This document shows, piece by piece, positions 57,265 to 64,000 of a DNA stretch of 64,000 bases. The stretch covers positions 1 through 64,000 of the forward strand of contig OUQQ01000014.1 of NCBI GenBank assembly GCA_900404475.1, written 5' to 3'. Both the position numbers and the translations under genes were made by a program. Each line of letters opens with the position of its first letter. Positions within the stretch are counted from its first letter, which is position 1. The notes beneath the pieces are model-generated. The model saw only the letters and a list, made by a program, of their open reading frames with translations. It made no database searches and was not told where the DNA came from. The DNA comes from Spongospora subterranea (taxonomy: Eukaryota; Endomyxa; Phytomyxea; Plasmodiophorida; Plasmodiophoridae).

Positions 57265-58196
57265 ATGATGGGCCGTTTATCAGCAATGGCCGACCTGGAA
57301 GAGGAGATTCTTTTCCAGACAGAACGAGATCGGCGCCAACGTGAGCGGAAGGCGGAATCATTGGCCCCTGATCGTAGTGCAGCGCCGTCATCACCACCTC
57401 AGGCCCGAGACTCATACACGTCTTCGCGACGACCCGATCGCGGGCCTCGACGGCCATCTGCCAGGAGATCACGATCCCCACGAAGACAGCCCCGATCCCC
57501 GAGACGGTCCCGGTCTCCTCAGAGTAGTTTCAGACCCTCGCGAAACGTCGATAAAAACAAACGAGCCATTGACCGAAGGTTAAGAAAACGTAGTTGGTCT
57601 CGAGGTTCCATATTTTATCATCAAACGATATTCAGACTGTTCTAAGGGAATTTTGCCCAGGACGATCGGTATCATCCAGCAGGAGTGCGTCTAGGTCCCG
57701 AAGCCCTCGACCCGCTCTCAGGGAATCGCGCCGGTCGAAAGGCTTCGGCCTATCCACGTTTTCACAGAGCTTCGCAGACGAACGCATCGAGCTCCGACGC
57801 CCTCCTTCCCAGCCCGACAAAGTGCAGCTAACGAATCTGCTTCGCGACACGATCATCACCAATCGAAGGTGTGTTTTGCGGTTCTGGGGATCGGGCATCA
57901 AACACTGAACAATTCGATGTAGATTAGATTCGGAACAACGGGATATGGCTGTTCATCATTTGCGGAATATAGCCCCTGACGACCTCGCCAAACCGGTGAA
58001 ACTCATGTCGGAATGGCTGAACTCCAACTCGGGCGCGCTGCGTCAGCCGGCCGAGGAGGACGTCGCCGTTCCCGATCCCGGGTTGGACATGTTCGGGCGC
58101 GAGATCAAGCCGGCCCCGGAAGCGGCCGAGTCGTACCAGCAGTTCAAGGCAAGGAGGTTGAAGGAGTTGGCGGAGCAGTGTAGAGACCGGCGATGA
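57265..58196 (+). CDS. Arg/Ser-rich putative splicing factor
   Basis: Three exons (57265-57604, 57661-57868, 57923-58196) join exactly in frame to 273 residues; introns are 56 and 54 nt. After an acidic start (DLEEEILFQTERDRRQRERK), residues about 50-140 are an RS domain (SPRRQPRSPRRSRSPQSS and RSVSSSRSASRSRSPR). The C-terminal third is conserved-looking and not low complexity: NIAPDDLAKPVKLMSEWLN, PDPGLDMFGREIKPAPEAAE, KARRLKELAEQ. RS domains mediate spliceosomal interactions in the nucleus. I do not recognise the C-terminal domain, so the exact family stays open. The end is 56 nt from the convergent DNAAF11 stop. Confidence 0.7.
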
Positions 58197-58252
58197 CGAT
58201 CTCTGATACAGACGATATTCCCATGAAAATTTGCCCAACACATTCGCGAGTT

Positions 58253-59501
58253 TTACTCTAATGGCGGGACTTCGCTTTCGTCGATCGATTCGCGAATCTG
58301 TTGCTTTCGCCGCTCTGTGGCCTCAACGATGTTGCGAAAATCGACAGTCTTCGATGGCGTCGGCGCGTTCGCGATGGTCCCGCGTAATGCTTGCGATACC
58401 GGCCCTTGTTTGGTTTTGGATTTGAGCGGAACGGCTCGGGGCATTTTTAGGACCAGGGCGCCCGTTGTTATGACGCGCTGAGCGTTGGCGTCGTCCGACG
58501 CAACTTCGTCGGGGAGATGGAGCAGGATCAGTTTCCCTTTGATCACGCACTGGAACCATCGCGGGTGAATATCGATCCGGATCTGCGACGTATCCAGGAA
58601 CCGCGGGACGTTCACCGTCGCGATTACGTATCTCGGGTCGTCGTCGTCGATCCTGAACTCCCATTTGCCCTGATTCCTTTGCGACGGGAGCCGCCCTTCA
58701 AGTTCCACGGCCGGAACCGACAGCTAAAAAAAACAAACAAAAAACGACACCAAATCACAATCACGCGATCATCGTTCCTATCACTTTTACCAGTTTGTTG
58801 GCGACGGCGATCGGATCTGCTGCTGGTTCGAACATCGCCGTCGACTTATCGTCCTCCTCTCGCTGTTTCCTGGTCGCCGCAATATCGTGGTACATTTTCG
58901 TTCGCGCTTCGGGGCTGTGCCATGTCGTGGATGACGATCCCTCCGCGTCGGCCTCGTTGTTGCGTTTTTGGTCCACCAGTAAATCCAGTTCTTGCTGCAT
59001 CGCCGCCATCTGCTGCTTGGCCAAAATACGCTCACTCTTCGCGATCTCTTGCGCGTCCAGCGACTCCAATTGCGGTATCTTTCCGATCACGAAACGGCGC
59101 CAGTTCCCGAAACTCGTACACGGGTTTCCCATCAAATACAGCTCGCGGATGTTCGGGCAGCGACGTAGGTTCTCGCAGCTTTCCTGTAGCCTGTCGACGT
59201 CGATGAAGTTCAGGGTCAGGTCGAGTTTCCGAAGGCTCTCGCACCTGTCCAGGTTCTCGATCAGCGTGATATTGTTGACGGCGACGTTGAGATAGTCAAG
59301 CTCCTTCAGCCGGTGCAGATTCTCCAGTTTCCCGATCAGGTTGTTCTGCAGATACAGGATCCGCAGGTGGCGGCACAACGTCCCCAGCGCCTCGATCCGC
59401 TCGATCTCGAACTGGTGCAATGTCAGCTCCTGGAGCGAGTGCAGGATGCCGTCGTTGTGTTCGGAGCGCCGCCGCACCAGATCCTCCGTGATCCTGACCA
59501 T
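58253..59501 (-). CDS. DNAAF11: dynein axonemal assembly factor DNAAF11 (LRRC6)
   Basis: Two exons (58253-58723, 58791-59501) join exactly in frame to 393 residues across a 67-nt intron. The N-terminus MVRITEDLVRRRSEHNDG and the LRRs (LQELTLHQFEIERIEALG, LRILYLQNNLIGKLENLH, LDYLNVAVNNITLIENLD, LRKLDLTLNFIDVDRLQE) followed by RELYLMGNPC and FVIGKIPQLESLDAQEI are diagnostic of LRRC6/tilB. A coiled-coil linker and a CS-like beta-sandwich (YVIATVNVPRFLDTSQIRID, WFQCVIKGKLILLHL) end the protein. It helps fold and preassemble axonemal dynein arms in the cytoplasm, so the organism should have motile cilia with dynein arms. It is somewhat shorter than the human protein. A C10 tract lies 14 nt upstream of its ATG. 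Confidence 0.93.
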
Positions 59502-60152
59502 CGTTCTGGGGTTTCGGGGGGGGGGAGGTTGGCGACAAAACAATGACGCCCAACTTAGGACAGTCATAGGAGGCCTCACTCACTTCTCCAACCGACATTT
59601 GCAAAAACAGTTTCGCCACATTCGTCGACAAGTTGACGAATTGTGTCAAGGTTTCGGCACAATAGTTTCAGAGCGCCGTTATCGAAATAGGATGTTGTTT
59701 GCAGCTTTCCTTTGAATTGTCGCTCGTGAATTCAGTTTTTAGCTTTATCTCGTTCCTGTGCTGCATCCTGGCACAATCTTCAATTGGCGATGATTGCTCG
59801 CCCGCCAGCGAAATAGATCGTGACGAGATAATGCACTTGACCGCAAATGATTATATCTCTCTTTGAACCTTCTTGTCAAAAAAGAAACAAAATGTCAGGG
59901 AAGACACGCTGCCCGTTCTTGGTGGGCCGGGTTCTATTGGAGACATGCATGTCCACGGACTTATCCCTTCCGTGGACGTACTGTATGTCCACGGACTTCT
60001 CACGTATATACAGTTTGGCTAAAAATACTCGTCGATGCACTGTCAATGCCATGGTGCAATGAAGCATTGCATCGTCTACCCCGTCAGCAACCGTAGTGTT
60101 CTGGTCAAACTGACCATTAATTCTCTTCTCGTGCCCGACCTGAAAGAATTTG
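59502..60152. other. intergenic with G10 tract and GTCCACGG repeats
   Basis: G10 at 59516-59525 lies just 5' of the DNAAF11 start. At about 59,947-59,999 the word TGTCCACGGACTT occurs twice, and TCCGTGGAC...GTCCACGGA forms a 9-nt-arm inverted repeat between them. No gene is supported. Confidence 0.5.
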
Positions 60153-60851
60153 ACAGTGCCATCTCTGGCAAACTGTTTGATGATTTGTATTGTGTATAAA
60201 AGTAAAGGTTATTCGTTCCTGACTGATCCGAAAACTCAATTTCCAATGCCTTATTCACGACTTCATTGTTATATCATCACTAATTGCAGGGCTTACTAAA
60301 CCTGCGAGGAGTTTCATGAATTCTTTCGGACTATTATCATCTGACCCGTGGACAACCTCTTCGTGCTGAGGAAGCAAACTCGCTGATGCTGAGCAGAACC
60401 ACAAGTAACATCACTAGATCGATTGATCGGATGAATGGGCAGATGTGCATACTTCGAAGTTACCACAAAGGGAAGCGGCGAGTCTGGGAAGGCAAAGTAC
60501 ATCCAATAATTCGAGCTAGCGACGCTAGTTGTGGTTCTGCTCAGCATTAACGATTTTGCTTCCATCAGCACGAAGAGGTTGTCCACGGGTCAGATGAATA
60601 ATAAAAATAGTCAGAAAGAATTCATGAAACTCATCGCAGGTTTTCAAGAAATCAGTAACCGCGGGCAAATTTCAAACAATAAAATCATCAATACGATTTT
60701 GAACAAAGTAAGCCCTGCAATTAGTGATGATATAACGAATGAAGTCGTGAATAAGGCATTGAAAATTGAGTTCCGGATCAGTCAGGAACGAATAACCTGG
60801 ACTGTAATATACAATATAAGTCATCAAACAGTTTGCCAGAGATGGCACTGT
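60153..60851. repeat. long inverted repeat (foldback-like element) C
   Basis: Left arm 60153-60404 and right arm 60529-60851 are reverse complements at roughly 90 percent identity by eye, around a 124-nt spacer. The left arm lacks about 70 nt present in the right arm. The right arm on plus keeps an open frame (60,531-60,923) reading KEFMKLIAGFQEISNRGQ, NNKIINTILNKVSPAISDD and VNKALKIEFRISQE. The left arm's copy is broken by indels. The peptide is of unknown family. A strongly self-complementary transcript would form a hairpin of about 250 bp. Confidence 0.75.
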
Positions 60852-61011
60852 GAGGTTACCGACCCAGCAGCTCAACGTATCGACGAAAACAACGGGATGA
60901 TGAGGAATCCCTTCGCCCGTTAATCTCCCTCGGGCACCGCCGTCCGCTACATCCCAATGGGCCAATCAGGAACTTGATCGATCTCCCATGGACAACACAG
61001 TAAAATTATTT

Positions 61012-61791
61012 TTATTTCGATTTCAACGCCTTCTGCTTGGACCTCTTACAGCAGTACGAATAAACGAGATCGGGGGCGCCGTTCACCTTCTTGTATTCGA
61101 AATGGACACCAAAGGCCATGGCGCAGGGTATGTGAAACGCATTTGGACAGCTCTGTGACCAGGACAACAAACAAACAAACAAGTTGAATTCCCGCCCCCG
61201 CGATGATGATAATCTATGGAAATCCTACCGGATCGGAGCAGTCGAAACTGGCGCCATCGCTGGTCAGGCAATACATGCAATCCTGTAATCGGATTGGGAT
61301 CAGCTTCGAACCGACATACGTGTTTGGTCCCAAGGCACCTTGGCAAACCGGTGCTGTGGAACCTGCATCAGATCGATGGCGTCGCAGCGATCGGCGAACC
61401 GGAAATACACTTCGGGCACCCAAATCGAGCAGATGATATGGGCCCATCTCCAGTCGGTGGTCCTCTTCATGGCGCCAGACCTCCTTGGGCACAGGACACA
61501 TTGATCCTGGTTCCATATGCACCCGTCGCACACCCAATCGTCCTCCGGGATCGATATCGATAATGGCGCCCCATAGCAGTCGCTGTGGACACAAACTATA
61601 GTAGCGCCATCGTATTAGTGGACGACCAGGGCGGGTCAGGACCTGGTTCAGATCTGAGATCCACCTTCGCATTGGGCGCAGTAGACCAGCTCCCCATCCG
61701 ATTCCCTGCAGACGTCGCAGCAATCTTCGCGCGAGAACGCCTGTAACGCTGCCACTGCCGCGTCACACATTACTATCGCCATTGTCGCCAT
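61012..61791 (-). CDS. PHD-ePHD chromatin reader
   Basis: Four exons (61012-61152, 61229-61282, 61339-61595, 61665-61791) join exactly in frame to 192 residues; introns are 56-76 nt. The first PHD finger reads CCDVCRESDGELVYCAQC, then VHSDCYGAP, then DDWVCDGC. The extended PHD follows directly: CVLCPRRSGAMK, WAHIICSIWVPEVYF, CMYC, CPNAFHIPCAM and YCCKRS. This PHD-zinc knuckle-ePHD unit is that of the BRPF/JADE/AF10/PHF14 group, which reads the histone H3 tail and DNA. The protein is little more than this module: no acetyltransferase-binding, bromo- or PWWP domain is present. A degenerate partial copy lies at 63.7-64.0 kb. Confidence 0.88.
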
Positions 61792-62283
61792 GGGCGACCC
61801 CTCCTGTTACCCTCAAGTGGAAAACTGCGGTCTCTGTCATGATCAACCGACACATATGGGGCGACGACATCACGTCCAGGTCTGGTCACAATGAAGGCGA
61901 AAACCCCAGAGGTACCCCATGGACGACACCAATCGCCATTTGGTCCAAGAAACAGACCAATCGGTACATCGTGTTGGTGAGTGGGCAATGCACCTCCAAT
62001 ACCCCTGGTGTTGTGCTCATTCACAATCTCCTGTAAGTTTAAAGATTTGCCATCTAGGGCAAACACACGCCGCCTTGCAAATCAATGGGGGTTTTCGGTT
62101 CCAGAGCAACACGATGCTGTTCAAGGAAGCCGAGGCCAGACTCAATACATATATATATCCTGTCTTCGCTAAATCCTGTGTATTCTGTCGTGCAATGATT
62201 TGGCGTTTTTTTTTTGCCCCTGCTTTCAGGCAATATCGAAGATACGGAGCACAATGTCGACAATATCGCGAAAGAACAAACTT
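61792..62283. other. intergenic spacer
   Basis: About 490 nt without a convincing frame; contains an (AT)n run near 62,146-62,158 and T9 at about 62,207. Confidence 0.3.
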
Positions 62284-62595
62284 TCAGGAGGACACGGCGT
62301 CCCGCTTCGTTCGCCATTCTCTATTGCTGTGTCGAACCCAACTCTTGGTCCAACAGCGTTCGATGAGGCACGGAACCGCCGTATTTTCCTCAATCTTTTC
62401 CTGAGCGGTTTCGTCATCACATTCGACTTCCCCGAGCTCGATACTGCCATTGAACATGATGCCAAAAAAGCGCCATCTCAGTGGCAGGACAGACTGCGTT
62501 AGAGGCAATTCCAATTGATTCCCTAAACAGAAGAAACACAGCGCGAATGCGAGTAAACACATCAAACCAATTGAAACCGCCAATAATGCGAACAA
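62284..62595 (-). CDS. putative single-pass membrane protein, partial model
   Basis: The frame encodes a strong hydrophobic segment (LLAVSIGLMCLLAFALCFFC), then RWRFFGIMFNGSIELGEVE and a charged tail ending WRTKRDAVSS at the stop. It is open upstream of the listed start for at least 15 codons without an ATG, so the first exon is not located; an internal ATG lies at 62562. No family recognised. The opposite strand is less protein-like. Confidence 0.4.
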   Translation of the reverse strand: MFALLAVSIGLMCLLAFALCFFCLGNQLELPLTQSVLPLRWRFFGIMFNGSIELGEVECDDETAQEKIEENTAVPCLIERCWTKSWVRHSNREWRTKRDAVSS

Positions 62596-62955
62596 TACTG
62601 AATGTTGCCCATTAACACCAATACCGATATTACATGGCGATATCAGGAGACTGAGGGTTTGGGCATTGATGGACCGGACCCGTGGATCTCCCCAGACGAC
62701 GAAAACAATTTACAGCCCGCTGTCCACACCTGCACCCGGATTGTGTCGGACGCGACCGATCATCACACGATCATCGGATGGCGTCGTTCACACACATCGT
62801 CCAATCAAACTCCCTTGTGTGTTCAACGTGATGATGGTGATGATCTCGTTGGTCAACACGAATCACGCCCTCTGTTTGATTGGTTGCGCAATTTTCCCAT
62901 TGTTCGAAAGGGCGTCGGGGGATCATCGTTGGAGAAGTCGAATGATCGAGCGGTC

Positions 62956-63616
62956 ATGGATAATCCATTGGATACGTATCTAAGGGCTCTTCGGAACGAC
63001 GCCAGGGATCTGTCGTCGGCGCTTAGCAAGATCGACCTCAAGTCCAGGACGCCGAATGTCCAATGGTAAAACATTCATTTCCTGCAAACGTTCACTTTTT
63101 TTTTGGTGATCGTTTATTCACCAGTTTTTTCTCGTGTGCGATTTTAATTCGAGGTTTTAGGCCCAGAATATTATCCCAGTTCACCCTCATATCAAGTCAA
63201 ATACAGTCGATTAGTCAGGAGCTGCTCCGGTCCGATGTCGAACGTGATCTGGCGTCGGCGTTTCTGTTCATTCCAACCGTCGATAATTGCGATCCAGTAA
63301 TTGTTGCTGTTTTCGTCCTGTTCGCCGGCCCGTGAACTCAACAACATAGGGCAATCTTATCAGAGCGAAGCCGATCATGGAAATCGACGAGCAGAATGTA
63401 AACCTTTTACAGAACGGCCTGCACTTTGAGGACGATCAAGGTCAGGATCTACAGAGCCGGATACAGGAATTCGATGCAGCGCTCACCGAATTGAGTGGAA
63501 TGTTGAAGCTCCCACAGAGTTCCATTGCCGACTCGCAACTGAGTAAACCAAAACCTGATCCCCAAGCTGGACAGGATTTGGTGGCTGCATATCTTCATGG
63601 ACATTTACTCCGTTAG
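62956..63616 (+). CDS. MED8: Mediator complex subunit MED8
   Basis: Three exons (62956-63065, 63161-63296, 63350-63616) join exactly in frame to 170 residues; introns are 95 and 53 nt. The N-terminal helices LRALRNDARDLSSALSKIDL and the segment NVQWPRILSQFTLISSQIQS carry the MED8 signature, in which the conserved tryptophan-proline is created by the first splice. LLRSDVERDLASAFLFIP and NLIRAKPIMEIDEQN follow, the last being the LRTKPDPEVE-like end of the conserved region. MED8 belongs to the Mediator head and contacts the TBP side of the preinitiation complex. The C-terminal 80 residues, alone in the last exon, look like an independent small ORF until the splice is recognised. The start is the first ATG in frame with the helix; upstream is open but unlike MED8. 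Confidence 0.85.
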
Positions 63617-63659
63617 CCCCAATTTTCTACAAAATCATCAACAACACAGTGAAATGTAT

Positions 63660-64000
63660 CTATTTGGATTCATTCTGCTTGGGATTTCGTACAACAGTAC
63701 CAATAAACAAGATAGCGCCGTACATCTTCTCGCATTCAAAATTGGTGACAAGGTCCATCGCACAGGGTAAATGCATCGCATTTAACAGTTTTGTGGCCTG
63801 AAAAACCAGGTTTTATCCCGCCTTGAGGATTTTGAGGCGTCTCTGCTAAGGAAGAAAAGGACTTTCAGGTTCATTTGATTCCTCGACAAAACGCACATTG
63901 CTGTGGAAGATTGTCGTATGTAAACCGTCAAGGATGCACAGGTGCGAGGTAGATCTGTTTCGGAAACTCAACAATGGTTGCAGAAACTGTCGCCTTTATG
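63660..64000 (-). pseudogene. degenerate partial copy of the PHD-ePHD gene
   Basis: Minus-strand sequence from 63660 aligns with the last exon and neighbouring intron of the 61-kb PHD gene. LPCAMDLVTNFECEKM corresponds to its IPCAM...FEYKKV, and VYWYCCTKSQ in the next frame corresponds to its VYSYCCKRSK. Compared with that gene there is a one-base loss before the NAMH/NAFH position (removing the CPN cysteine frame) and a four-base loss after GGCGC, so the frame is broken twice. Upstream, QCAFCRG (about 63,890) corresponds to CMYC and FPKQIYLAP to the preceding segment. The copy runs off the window, so its 5' part is not seen. Confidence 0.7.

Overview
This window is nuclear DNA of a eukaryote, most likely a flagellated unicellular one. 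Protein-coding genes are split by very short GT-AG introns. Every intron I could place in a recognised gene is about 38-95 nt, mostly 43-69. Several genes serve cilia or centrioles: a SAXO-type axonemal microtubule protein, an LRRCC1/VFL1-like centriolar protein and the dynein-arm assembly factor DNAAF11/LRRC6. A fused HPPK-DHPS folate-synthesis gene excludes an animal and fits a plant-, fungus-, oomycete- or apicomplexan-like metabolism. I cannot name the lineage from sequence alone; a zoosporic fungus relative or another free-swimming protist would fit.

Layout. 0-3.3 kb: repeat-rich, with a CTGGCC-rich hairpin cluster, a 950-bp long inverted repeat and the 3' part of an unrecognised gene. 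3.3-6.8 kb: SAXO gene and, on the other strand, HPPK-DHPS. 6.8-9.7 kb: no gene I can support. 9.7-29.1 kb: aspartate aminotransferase, a giant armadillo-like protein (11.7-20.3 kb), LRRCC1-like, a coilin-like Cajal-body protein, a small unknown gene and a multi-FYVE RhoGEF. 29.4-39.1 kb: CDC45, a Josephin deubiquitinase, NADPH-cytochrome P450 reductase and mitoferrin, separated by sparse intergenic DNA with a perfect-looking hairpin element at 32.8 kb. 39-45.3 kb: small unknown genes, a Harbinger-transposase fragment, a METTL9-type histidine methyltransferase and an EF-hand/zinc-ribbon protein. 45.6-55.1 kb: DDX51/Dbp6 RNA helicase, glucosidase II alpha, tRNA-His(GUG) and UDP-galactose 4-epimerase. 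55.2-61 kb: a repeat belt with a decayed Ty3/gypsy fragment and two more long inverted repeats, enclosing an RS-domain protein and DNAAF11. 61-64 kb: a PHD-ePHD chromatin reader, a putative membrane protein, Mediator subunit MED8 and, at the window edge, a frameshifted partial copy of the PHD-ePHD gene.

The genes do not form one pathway; this is ordinary mixed eukaryotic gene order. The unusual features are the recurring long inverted repeats (three, each with 180-320-bp arms around a 124-425-bp spacer), the FYVE-DH-PH-FYVE-FYVE architecture, the approximately 2,500-residue orphan armadillo protein, and homopolymer C tracts at or just before the start codons of the two minus-strand ciliary genes. 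Exon boundaries were worked out by hand from reading frames, splice dinucleotides and family conservation. Those marked exact close in frame; the others are approximate.
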